Assembly: GCA_910583875.1 (NCBI GenBank) | Contig: CAJTXT010000002.1 | Coordinates: 310,001-374,000 of the forward strand | Direction of reading: 5' to 3' | Source: an uncultured Vampirovibrio sp. | GTDB lineage: Bacteria; Cyanobacteriota; Vampirovibrionia; Gastranaerophilales; Gastranaerophilaceae | Length of the DNA: 64,000 nucleotides | Shown here: positions 38,907-46,144 of the stretch, one piece after another | Layout of the letters: every line of letters starts with the position of its first letter | Numbering within the stretch: the stretch's first letter is position 1 | Program-made: the position numbers and the translations under genes | Notes under the pieces: model-generated | The model's database searches: none | Seen by the model: only the letters and a program-made list of their open reading frames with translations | What the model was told of the DNA's origin: nothing

Positions 38907-38935
38907 TTGACAGTTGCAGTAAATATAGGTATTAT
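38907..38935 (+). promoter_or_regulatory. Consensus promoter abutting a start codon (leaderless transcript likely)
   Basis: TTGACA (38907-38912), 17-nt spacer, TATTAT (38930-38935). The radical SAM ATG is at 38942, just 6 nt after the -10 box, so transcription would begin at or very near the ATG. No Shine-Dalgarno sequence is present. Confidence 0.65.
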
Positions 38936-38941
38936 GAAATT

Positions 38942-39943
38942 ATGAGTTTTTGGTTTCAAAAGAAAAAAAGTTATTATTGCTGTAAAAATTTAGAAGAAAC
39001 AGTAATACTTCATAGAGATTGGTATAGCATATGTTCAATGTATGCCCATCGCAATAGTATTTATAGACCATTTTTTAATTATGATTCAAAAAATGGTTTC
39101 GATTATAAGACTTTTTTAAAAGTAAAACAATCAATTATAAAAGATTTAAAAAAAGGTAAAATTCATCAAGGCTGTATAGGCTGCAAAGATCTTAAGCAGC
39201 AAGAATGGACAGGTAAATGTGATAAACTTTATCATCTGCATTTTCGATTAAGTAAGAAATGTAATGCAAACTGTATTTATTGTTGTGATAATGTTGATAA
39301 CAAAAATCCTGACAGGCTCTTTTTTAACGATTTAAAAAAATTAGTTAAAGAAAAGAAAATTGCACCTAATGCCTTAATGGAATTTGGCGGTGGAGAATTT
39401 ACTTTACATGATGAATTTGATGAAATATTTAGATATTTACTTGATAATGGCTTCAAACACTATAAAGTTTATACATCTTGCCTAAGATATAGTCCTGAAT
39501 TATCAGAAGCACTTAGCTATGGAGAATCTGAAGTCATTATTTCCGCTGACGCCGGGGATAGAGAAACTTTTACAAGGGTAAAACAGGCAAATACGTATGA
39601 TAGATTTTTTGGAAATCTTGAAAAATATGTTGCTGCTCAAAAAGGAAATGACAGACAGGTAAAATTAAAATTTATTATTCTTAGAAATATAAATGATAGT
39701 GAACAGCAAATTGATTCATTTTTAAAAAAAGCAAAAGAAATAGGAATTAGAAAAGTTATATTTGATATAGATTTTCGAGATTTAAAAATGTTTCAATTTA
39801 AACCCGATAAAGAAATTGAAAAACATTTAATAGAAATTATTGCATACGCAAAAACTCGTGCAGTAGATTTCTACGGATTAGAATTTGAAAAATTCTGCAA
39901 TATGGAAGTATTCGAGATGGAACATCCAGAAAAATTGATTTAG
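38942..39943 (+). CDS. Radical SAM protein with Cys-rich N-terminus
   Basis: 333 aa. The core motif is SKKCNANCIYCC (CX3CX2C), near residue 110, with FGGGEFTL as the GGE-like motif. Ahead of it, CSMYAHRNSIY and GCIGCKDLKQ form a SPASM-like segment placed N-terminal to the core, which is unusual. It is transcribed toward the XRE regulator gene and ends 12 bp from it. It may belong to the RiPP region downstream, but there is no operon link. Confidence 0.83.
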   Translation: MSFWFQKKKSYYCCKNLEETVILHRDWYSICSMYAHRNSIYRPFFNYDSKNGFDYKTFLKVKQSIIKDLKKGKIHQGCIGCKDLKQQEWTGKCDKLYHLHFRLSKKCNANCIYCCDNVDNKNPDRLFFNDLKKLVKEKKIAPNALMEFGGGEFTLHDEFDEIFRYLLDNGFKHYKVYTSCLRYSPELSEALSYGESEVIISADAGDRETFTRVKQANTYDRFFGNLEKYVAAQKGNDRQVKLKFIILRNINDSEQQIDSFLKKAKEIGIRKVIFDIDFRDLKMFQFKPDKEIEKHLIEIIAYAKTRAVDFYGLEFEKFCNMEVFEMEHPEKLI

Positions 39944-39955
39944 TTAAAAATTTTT

Positions 39956-40231
39956 TCAGTTATTTATTATATTAAAATCCTTGCCTAATTTTTCTTCTAA
40001 ATCTTTTATTATCTCTGATAAAGGTACACCTAAAGCCTCTGCTATTCTCCACATCATTGTGAGTTTAGGTTCTATTTTCCCATTTTCTATTCTGCACAAA
40101 TTTCCCGAATCAAGTTCATATTCATAGGCAAAAAGTGTTTGCGATTTTCCTATTTTGGTTTGCCTTTTTTCTTTAATTATTTCACCAAATACTTTAATGA
40201 GTTTATAAGTTTTTTCATTTTTATATTGCAT
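39956..40231 (-). CDS. XRE-family HTH transcriptional regulator
   Basis: 91 aa. A helix-turn-helix is seen in IGKSQTLFAYEYELDSGNLCRIENG followed by LTMMWRIAEALGVPLSEI, the standard Xre/Cro layout. It is divergent from the ATP-grasp/peptide operon. The ATG lies inside operator copy 1 at 40225-40241, so binding would repress its own expression and that of the operon. It has no clear ribosome site. Confidence 0.85.
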   Translation of the reverse strand: MQYKNEKTYKLIKVFGEIIKEKRQTKIGKSQTLFAYEYELDSGNLCRIENGKIEPKLTMMWRIAEALGVPLSEIIKDLEEKLGKDFNIINN

Positions 40232-40241
40232 ACATACAGTA
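40225..40241. promoter_or_regulatory. Operator copy 1 (direct repeat) overlapping regulator start
   Basis: ATTGCATACATACAGTA. It differs by one base from copy 2 at 40265-40281; the two start exactly 40 bp apart on the same face of the helix. It overlaps the -35 element of the operon promoter and the regulator's ATG. Confidence 0.65.
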
Positions 40242-40254
40242 TATTTGCTATAAT
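40226..40254 (+). promoter_or_regulatory. Promoter of the RiPP operon
   Basis: TTGCAT (40226-40231), 17-nt spacer, perfect TATAAT (40249-40254). Predicted start near 40261. Operator copies flank it on both sides, so binding would block RNA polymerase. Confidence 0.65.
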
Positions 40255-40264
40255 AATTTTAACT

Positions 40265-40281
40265 ATTGTATACATACAGTA
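40265..40281. promoter_or_regulatory. Operator copy 2 (direct repeat) at the transcription start
   Basis: ATTGTATACATACAGTA, 16 of 17 identical to copy 1. It covers about +4 to +20 of the predicted transcript. Confidence 0.65.
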
Positions 40282-40310
40282 AACGGTCATCTATTAAAAA
40301 GGGATATAAA

Positions 40311-41228
40311 ATGTTAGATAAATTTATAAACATATTTGATGAATTAAATAAAATTCCGGATCCGCCTTATGATTATGAGTTTATGATGAACTTGCCGGAA
40401 AACGAATATCCTAAATATTTAAAAAAACTATATTTTTATAAAACTTCAAAGAAACTGAATTTAAAAAATCCTAAAAGATTTGAAGAAAAAATACAATGGC
40501 TAAAGATTTATGATAATTTACCTTTAAAAACATCATTAACAGATAAAGTATTAGTACGAGAATGGATAAAGAATAAAATTGGTTCAGAATATCTAAAACC
40601 TGTTTTATGGGTAGGATCAAATTTTGATGATATTCCTTTTGAAAGCCTGCCAAATTCATTTATGTTAAAAACAAATCATGGCTGTAGATGGAATTATGCA
40701 GTTAAAGATAAAGAAAAATTTTTACAAAATAAAGTGTTATTTGAAATAGTAAAGAAACGAATTAATGACTGGATGCATGCATCGTTCTTTCCTTTTGGAG
40801 GTTTTGAACTTCAATATAGAAATATTGTCCCCCAAATAATGGTAGAAGAACTTTTAAGAGAAGATTCTGCTGAAATGCCAATGGAGCTGGAAATATATTG
40901 TTTTAACGAACATCCTAAAATTTTTCAAAAAATTATACATGACAGCCCGGCAAAAGTTTGTATTTTTAATGATAAATATGAAAATATAGATTTAAAATTT
41001 TCGCGTGAACATATATTAATAGATGAAAGTGCTGATGATTTACTAAAACAAGCTGTAAATTTATCAAAATTACTATGTCAAGGATTTAAATTAGTCAGAA
41101 TTGATTGGCTTATAAACAAGAATAAATTGTATTTTAATGAAATGACGTTTACACCATATTCTGGATTTTATTCATTTCCAGATATAAAGGTAGATTTAAA
41201 ATTAGGGAAAATGTTAAAACTCAAATAA
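40311..41228 (+). CDS. TupA-like ATP-grasp family protein
   Basis: 305 aa from ATG 40311 (AAAAAGGG upstream; the in-frame ATG at 40266 lies in operator copy 2). KRFEEKIQWLKIYDNLPLKT, LTDKVLVREW, FMLKTNHGCRWNYA and LVRIDWLINKNKLYFNEMTF match the TupA-like ATP-grasp family, named after a teichuronopeptide biosynthesis gene. ATP-grasp enzymes join amines to carboxylates, so it may add an amino acid or sugar-linked group to the downstream peptide; this is inference. It is the first gene of the putative RiPP operon, 15 bp before the precursor. Confidence 0.8.
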   Translation: MLDKFINIFDELNKIPDPPYDYEFMMNLPENEYPKYLKKLYFYKTSKKLNLKNPKRFEEKIQWLKIYDNLPLKTSLTDKVLVREWIKNKIGSEYLKPVLWVGSNFDDIPFESLPNSFMLKTNHGCRWNYAVKDKEKFLQNKVLFEIVKKRINDWMHASFFPFGGFELQYRNIVPQIMVEELLREDSAEMPMELEIYCFNEHPKIFQKIIHDSPAKVCIFNDKYENIDLKFSREHILIDESADDLLKQAVNLSKLLCQGFKLVRIDWLINKNKLYFNEMTFTPYSGFYSFPDIKVDLKLGKMLKLK

Positions 41229-41243
41229 GAAAGGTACTTTTCT

Positions 41244-41411
41244 ATGGACATTAATAAAAATTTTGACGAGATGGATTTAGATTCATTAACAGAAGAAGAA
41301 ATTATAAATTTCTTTAGTGACATTATAGATGAACCTAGCGATGATTTATTTGCGGCATACTGCAGCGGCGGGCTTGGAGCCGGCGGAGGCAAATGCAGTT
41401 TAAAAGCATAA
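41244..41411 (+). CDS. Putative RiPP precursor peptide, 55 aa
   Basis: Encodes 55 residues with a ribosome site AAAGG 9 nt upstream. The first ~36 residues are acidic and helical in character (LTEEEIINFFSDIIDEPSDD), as in leader peptides recognised by PqqD-like domains. The tail is FAAYCSGGLGAGGGKCSLKA, Gly-rich, with two Cys separated by ten residues (Cys40 and Cys51). It lies between the ATP-grasp gene and two radical SAM/SPASM genes, in the same direction and with short gaps. I recognise no known family. The enzyme start just downstream has a poor ribosome site, which would favour excess precursor. Confidence 0.8.
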   Translation: MDINKNFDEMDLDSLTEEEIINFFSDIIDEPSDDLFAAYCSGGLGAGGGKCSLKA

Positions 41412-41426
41412 TACAACAAACTAATT

Positions 41427-42785
41427 ATGGAAATAACAATTGCTAAACATATCTCATCAAGAGTATATAAAACTAAACAGCCGACATTTGGCTTAATTTT
41501 TGATGAATTAACACATACTGATTATTGTTTAAAAGGTTATATAGCAGATTTATGGGATATTATTCTAAGAATAAAAGATTACAATTGTTCTTTAGAATAC
41601 GCAAAACAACATAATATTGAAAACGAGTTAAAGCAGCTATTATCTGAACTTAAACAGAAAAAGTTTATAGATATTCCTATAAATATAGAATTTTCAGGAT
41701 ATAAATATTTAACTTCATTTGCAAAATATGATATAGAATACAATGAAAAAAATGAATTATTTTATAAATACATACATGAAATTATATATTTAAATAAATC
41801 ATTTAAGACACTTTCACTTCAATTAAGTTATGATTGTAATCTAAAGTGTAAGCATTGCTTTAATCCAAAAAACAAAAGTTATGAACAATTAGATTTCGAC
41901 ATATGTAAAAAAGCAATAGATGAAGCCGATGAACTGGGTGTTATAGAAGTTGCGATAACAGGCGGAGAATGCACATTAAATAAAGATTTCTTGAAAATAT
42001 CTCAATATATTCGTTCAAAACATATCTCCTTATCTTTTTTGACAAACGGGCAAAAGTTGTATGATGATAAAAATTTGCTGGACGAAGTTATAAAACTTTA
42101 TCCTTCTCAAATTCAATTAAGCTTATATAGTATGAACCCGAAAGTTCATGATTATATAACAGGAAAAAATGGCTCACATTTTAAGACACTTTATGTAATA
42201 AAGAAACTAACAGATGCCGGAATCGGCATTGCCATTAGCTGCCCTGTTTTTAAACTAAATAAAGATGATTACAAAGGAGTTATTGCTTTTGCAAAAGAAT
42301 TGAATATTAAGTTACGTACAACTTGTTTATTCATGAATAATCCGGATAATCATAACGATTATCTTAAAGCTGACAATGAAACTATAAAACAATTTTATAT
42401 TAATTTATTAAAAGGAAAAGAACATTTTCGCTCAAAATCATTTATAGACAGCAATACAATTATATGTAGTTCATCTGGAACTTTTATGATGAATATTGCA
42501 CCTAATCTAGATATTACCCCATGTAATGATTTTAATTATCCACTTGGTAATCTTAAAAATTCTTCTTTAAAAGATGTAAGAAAAAATGCTTTACCTGATT
42601 TTATAAAAAAATTCTATAATCTGAAGAACTTAAAAGGATGTTTAAAAGATGATTATTGTAAATATTGCTGCTATGCACCGGAATATCTTTTTATATATGA
42701 AAACAAAGAACTTGGTAAATACGAACCTTTTTGTGAGCAGGCAAAAGCATATGCAAATGCGATGAAAATATTGGAGAATTACTGA
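41427..42785 (+). CDS. Radical SAM/SPASM RiPP maturase with N-terminal PqqD-like domain (copy 1)
   Basis: 452 aa. Residues 1 to about 90 resemble a PqqD/RRE leader-binding domain (FGLIFDELTHTDYCLKG, then IADLWDIILR and KQLLSELKQKKFID). The radical SAM motif is C137-x3-C141-x2-C144, followed by TGGECTLNKDF. A SPASM domain is indicated by ICSSSGTFMMN, ITPCNDF, GCLKDDYCKYCC and PFCEQAK. Such enzymes install thioether or C-C links on Cys-containing core peptides, which fits the two-Cys peptide encoded 15 bp upstream. No clear ribosome site. Confidence 0.88.
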   Translation: MEITIAKHISSRVYKTKQPTFGLIFDELTHTDYCLKGYIADLWDIILRIKDYNCSLEYAKQHNIENELKQLLSELKQKKFIDIPINIEFSGYKYLTSFAKYDIEYNEKNELFYKYIHEIIYLNKSFKTLSLQLSYDCNLKCKHCFNPKNKSYEQLDFDICKKAIDEADELGVIEVAITGGECTLNKDFLKISQYIRSKHISLSFLTNGQKLYDDKNLLDEVIKLYPSQIQLSLYSMNPKVHDYITGKNGSHFKTLYVIKKLTDAGIGIAISCPVFKLNKDDYKGVIAFAKELNIKLRTTCLFMNNPDNHNDYLKADNETIKQFYINLLKGKEHFRSKSFIDSNTIICSSSGTFMMNIAPNLDITPCNDFNYPLGNLKNSSLKDVRKNALPDFIKKFYNLKNLKGCLKDDYCKYCCYAPEYLFIYENKELGKYEPFCEQAKAYANAMKILENY

Positions 42786-42793
42786 AAAAACAA

Positions 42794-44146
42794 ATGAACA
42801 TCATAATAGAAAAACACATATCATCAAGGGTATATAAAACAAAACAAACATCATTTGGCTTGATTTCCGATGAATTAACACATATTCATTATTTTTTAAA
42901 GGGAGCTATAGCAGATTTATGGGATGTTATTCTCAGAAAAAATGACTATACTTTTGCGTTGGAATATGCAAAACAAAACAATATGGAAAAAGAACTAAAG
43001 CAATTATTATCAGAACTTAAACAGAAGAAATTCATAAATATTTCAATGGATTTGCCGTTTTTAGGATATAAATATTTAACTTCATTTGTGAACAGATCTA
43101 AAAAATTAGGTATATTTGATAAATGTTTAAATCAATTAATTTATAAAAACAACTCATTAATTACACTCATTCTTCAGTTAAATTATGATTGTAATCTAAA
43201 ATGTAAGCATTGCTTTAATCCAAAAAATAAAATGAATGAACAATTAGATTTTGAAATATGCAAAAAAGCAATAGATGAAGCTGATGAACTGGGTGTTATA
43301 GAAATATCTATGACAGGAGGAGAGTGCACAATAAATAAAGATTTTCTAAAAATAGCAAAATATATTCGCTCTAAACATATATCTCTATCATTTTTAACAA
43401 ATGGACAAAAATTATATGATGATAAAAATTTGTTAAAAGAAATTATAAATCTTCATCCTTTTAGGGTTGAACTTAGTCTTTACAGCATGAATCCTGAGAT
43501 TCATGATTGTATAACAGGACAAAAGGGCTCGCACTTTAAAACGCTTAATGTAATAAAGAAACTTCGAAAAGCTAATATAAAAATTATGGTTAACTGTCCT
43601 GTTTTAACTATAAATAAAAATGATTATAAAGATATTTCTGCTTTTGCAAAAGAATGGGATATTACATTAATTACAGGCTGCATATTTATAAATAACCCAG
43701 ATAATTGCAATGATTATCTTAAGGCTGATAGCAAGACTACTGAGGAGTTTTATATTGATAAAATCAAAGAAGAAGGCAATATACGCGCAAACTCATTTAT
43801 TAATGATAACAAGGCAATTTGTAATTTTGCCGGAAGATTAATGCTAAATATTGCGCCAAATCTTGATATTACACCTTGTAATGATTTTAATTATCCGCTT
43901 GGTAATTTTAAGACAAATTCTTTAAAATCAATACGAGAAAATGCATTACCCGGTTTTATAGAAAAATTTTCAAAATCAAACTTAAAAGAATGCTTTAAAG
44001 AAGATTATTGCGAATATTGCTTTTACTGTCCCAAAATACTTTTATACAGTACTAAAGAACTTGGGAAATTTGAAACTTTTTGTGAACAAGCAAAGGCATA
44101 TGAAAAAGCACTAAATAAATTGGATAAAACTAATAATAAAGGATAA
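42794..44146 (+). CDS. Radical SAM/SPASM RiPP maturase with PqqD-like domain (copy 2)
   Basis: 450 aa, a tandem paralogue of the gene before it, with long stretches of near-identical protein such as ICKKAIDEADELGVIE and NIAPNLDITPCNDF. It has C133-x3-C137-x2-C140, TGGECTINKDF and SPASM cysteines (ICNFAG, CFKEDYCEYCFYC, TFCEQAK). It is complete, so both copies look functional. It could modify a second residue or another peptide elsewhere. Starts 8 bp after copy 1. Confidence 0.88.
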   Translation: MNIIIEKHISSRVYKTKQTSFGLISDELTHIHYFLKGAIADLWDVILRKNDYTFALEYAKQNNMEKELKQLLSELKQKKFINISMDLPFLGYKYLTSFVNRSKKLGIFDKCLNQLIYKNNSLITLILQLNYDCNLKCKHCFNPKNKMNEQLDFEICKKAIDEADELGVIEISMTGGECTINKDFLKIAKYIRSKHISLSFLTNGQKLYDDKNLLKEIINLHPFRVELSLYSMNPEIHDCITGQKGSHFKTLNVIKKLRKANIKIMVNCPVLTINKNDYKDISAFAKEWDITLITGCIFINNPDNCNDYLKADSKTTEEFYIDKIKEEGNIRANSFINDNKAICNFAGRLMLNIAPNLDITPCNDFNYPLGNFKTNSLKSIRENALPGFIEKFSKSNLKECFKEDYCEYCFYCPKILLYSTKELGKFETFCEQAKAYEKALNKLDKTNNKG

Positions 44147-44150
44147 TAAA

Positions 44151-45839
44151 ATGAAAGTTTTATTAGTTAATCCACCATTATCATTTCCCGATTTTATATA
44201 CTCTGCTATTCCCTTACTGTTAGGTCAGCTTAAATATAACAATATTGATGCAGATGCTATAGACATGAATGTGGAATTTATAAAAGATATAACAGGCAAA
44301 GAACACCTGATAAAAACAAAACAGAAAGTTGAAACATTATATAAACAAAGATTTTCTAACAATTCTTCAAATAATCCGAAGGAACAGTTTTTAGGACAGA
44401 ATAAAGCAATTCAAAATTGTTTATCACAACCCAAAATTCTCAATATGATAATAAACAACGCCGATAGCATTTATTCTAATTATATGAAAATGAAAAATAC
44501 TAAATTTGATAAGAAAAAAGCAATATTAATGGAATTTTCACTTAAATTTGCATTTTTGCCCTTCTCAAAAATTGTATCAAAATTAAATTACTTAGAGAAT
44601 AAGGCTCCATATATTATAGAAAAAACACAATTTTCTTTGAATGCTATTGATTTAGAAAAATACTGCAATGATTCATCAAAAAATATTTATATAGATTATT
44701 TTAAAGAAAAGATTAAAGAAATAAATGCAAATCAATATGATATTATTGCTATTACAATTCCTTTTGAAGCAAATTTGTATCCTTCATTAACTTTAGGACG
44801 AATATTAAAAGAATATACAAATGCCAAAGTAGTATTTGGCGGAATAATACCAACCTCTGTTGTAGATAGTTTTATAAAATATCCATCATGGTTTGGTAAA
44901 TACTTTGATGAGCTTCTTCTTGGGGAAGGTGAGTTATCTATTCTGCAATATGTTAAATATGTTGAAAAAAACCTTCCAGCACTTGAAGTTAGCGGGCTTG
45001 TTTACAAGAAAAATGGTGTAATATTAAAGAACGATATTAAATTTATAAAAAACATAGAAGAAATAAAACCGCCTTGTTATGATAGAATAGACTTTAATAA
45101 TTATTCATCCCCTGTTATATTATTAGAATTTTCAAAAGGTTGTTATTGGGGCAGATGCATTTATTGCTACTCAAGCGCACACAAAAGATATCATATTAAA
45201 AATCCGATTAAAGCGGCAGATATGATTGAACAGCTTGTTCAAAAATATAACATTAGAAATTTTAATATTTTTGATGATGCATTAAGTCCAAATTTCCTTG
45301 ATAAATTTTCCGAAGAATTAATAAAAAGAAATTTAAAAATACACTATGTATGTTTTCTTAGATTTGAAAATAACCTAACATTTAAACTATTAAACAAATT
45401 TTATAAATCCGGATTAGACGCAGTATTTTTTGGTTTAGAAAGTGCTTCAAATAAAATATTAAAGCTAATAGATAAAGGCATCAATCCGGAAGTTGCAGAA
45501 AGAATAATAAAAGATTGTTATAAAATTGGAATAAAAGCTCATGTCGGAATTATTATTGATTTTCCTAAAGAAACAGAAAAGGATTTATTAGAAACGCTGA
45601 ATTTTATAGAACGCAATGAAAAATATATTGATTTAGTAGATACTTTTCATTTTTCTATTTTAAAATCATCTAATATAAAGAAATGCATAGAAATTTTAAA
45701 TGTAAAGAATATTCTTGAAACAGAAGAATTTGGTGCATATTTGTCATTTGATAAAGAAGAAACAATTAAAAAGAAAAAGCTTGATAAAATATTAAAAGAA
45801 TATGGAATACAAATATCACCAATATATAGTAAATGGTAA
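44151..45839 (+). CDS. B12-binding-domain radical SAM protein
   Basis: 562 aa. N-terminal VLLVNPPLSFPDFIYSAIPLL is typical of cobalamin-binding-type radical SAM proteins, but the classical DXHXXG base-on motif is not visible. The cluster motif is KGCYWGRCIYCYSS, giving C331-x4-C336-x2-C339, one residue longer than usual; this spacing is seen in some RiPP-associated relatives. FNIFDDALSP follows. It ends the cluster (AAAGGAT ribosome site, 4 bp after copy 2) and could methylate or cross-link the peptide. Confidence 0.85.
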   Translation: MKVLLVNPPLSFPDFIYSAIPLLLGQLKYNNIDADAIDMNVEFIKDITGKEHLIKTKQKVETLYKQRFSNNSSNNPKEQFLGQNKAIQNCLSQPKILNMIINNADSIYSNYMKMKNTKFDKKKAILMEFSLKFAFLPFSKIVSKLNYLENKAPYIIEKTQFSLNAIDLEKYCNDSSKNIYIDYFKEKIKEINANQYDIIAITIPFEANLYPSLTLGRILKEYTNAKVVFGGIIPTSVVDSFIKYPSWFGKYFDELLLGEGELSILQYVKYVEKNLPALEVSGLVYKKNGVILKNDIKFIKNIEEIKPPCYDRIDFNNYSSPVILLEFSKGCYWGRCIYCYSSAHKRYHIKNPIKAADMIEQLVQKYNIRNFNIFDDALSPNFLDKFSEELIKRNLKIHYVCFLRFENNLTFKLLNKFYKSGLDAVFFGLESASNKILKLIDKGINPEVAERIIKDCYKIGIKAHVGIIIDFPKETEKDLLETLNFIERNEKYIDLVDTFHFSILKSSNIKKCIEILNVKNILETEEFGAYLSFDKEETIKKKKLDKILKEYGIQISPIYSKW

Positions 45840-45860
45840 GAATGATAAAAATAGGAAATA

Positions 45861-45889
45861 AAAAAACCGCCATAAACTGGCGGTTAAAA
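45861..45889 (-). terminator. Hairpin with T-tract in minus direction
   Basis: Stem AACCGCC (45865-45871) / GGCGGTT (45879-45885). The A-run at 45861-45866 becomes the T-tract when transcribed on the minus strand. It lies directly after the partial tRNA-Phe 3' end copy and resembles the terminator of the real tRNA. Confidence 0.7.
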
Positions 45890-45903
45890 TGGTGCCACGT
45901 CTC
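45890..45903 (-). repeat. Duplicate of the tRNA-Phe 3' end (att-like)
   Basis: TGGTGCCACGTCTC, identical to 46019-46032, the 3' end of tRNA-Phe with CCA. It is followed, on the tRNA's strand, by a terminator-like hairpin as in the true gene. The intervening 115 bp holds a perfect 10-bp-stem hairpin (45914-45938) and a 7-bp one near 45954-45972; no gene is seen. Confidence 0.65.
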
Positions 45904-45990
45904 ACTCTGCCGAACAAAATGATTAAGTATCATTTTGTGAGAGGGGAGAACCCAAATTTATGAAGTAAATTTGCGTGAGATTTCGAGACA

Positions 45991-46017
45991 ATAAAAAAAC
46001 CGCATTTAAGCGGTTAA
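45991..46017 (-). terminator. Intrinsic terminator of tRNA-Phe
   Basis: Stem AACCGC (45998-46003) / GCGGTT (46010-46015) with the A-run at 45993-45999 acting as T-tract on the minus strand, two bases after the tRNA CCA. Confidence 0.75.
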
Positions 46018-46018
46018 A

Positions 46019-46094
46019 TGGTGCCACGTCTCGGAATCGAACCAAGGACACAGGGATTTTCAGTCCCTTGCTCTACCAACTGAGCTAACGTGGC
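46019..46094 (-). tRNA. tRNA-Phe (anticodon GAA), CCA encoded
   Basis: 76 nt. Read on the minus strand: acceptor stem GCCACGT paired with ACGTGGC, D-arm AGCTCAGTTGGTAGAGC, anticodon stem AGGGA/TCCCT with the 7-nt loop CTGAAAA (GAA), and T-loop GGTTCGATTCC. The terminal CCA is encoded. Confidence 0.97.
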
Positions 46095-46108
46095 TTACCT
46101 ATGTATTT

Positions 46109-46136
46109 ATCATATCAAAAACAAATTGCGTGTCAA
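46109..46136 (-). promoter_or_regulatory. Promoter of tRNA-Phe
   Basis: On the minus strand TTGACA (46136-46131), 16-nt spacer, TATGAT (46114-46109), about 15 nt upstream of the tRNA 5' end. Confidence 0.8.
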
Positions 46137-46144
46137 TAAAACTT

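Noticed and set aside
45904..45989. Possible second tRNA or small RNA between the duplicated tRNA ends
   Set aside because: Two simple hairpins but no cloverleaf; only the last 14 nt match tRNA.
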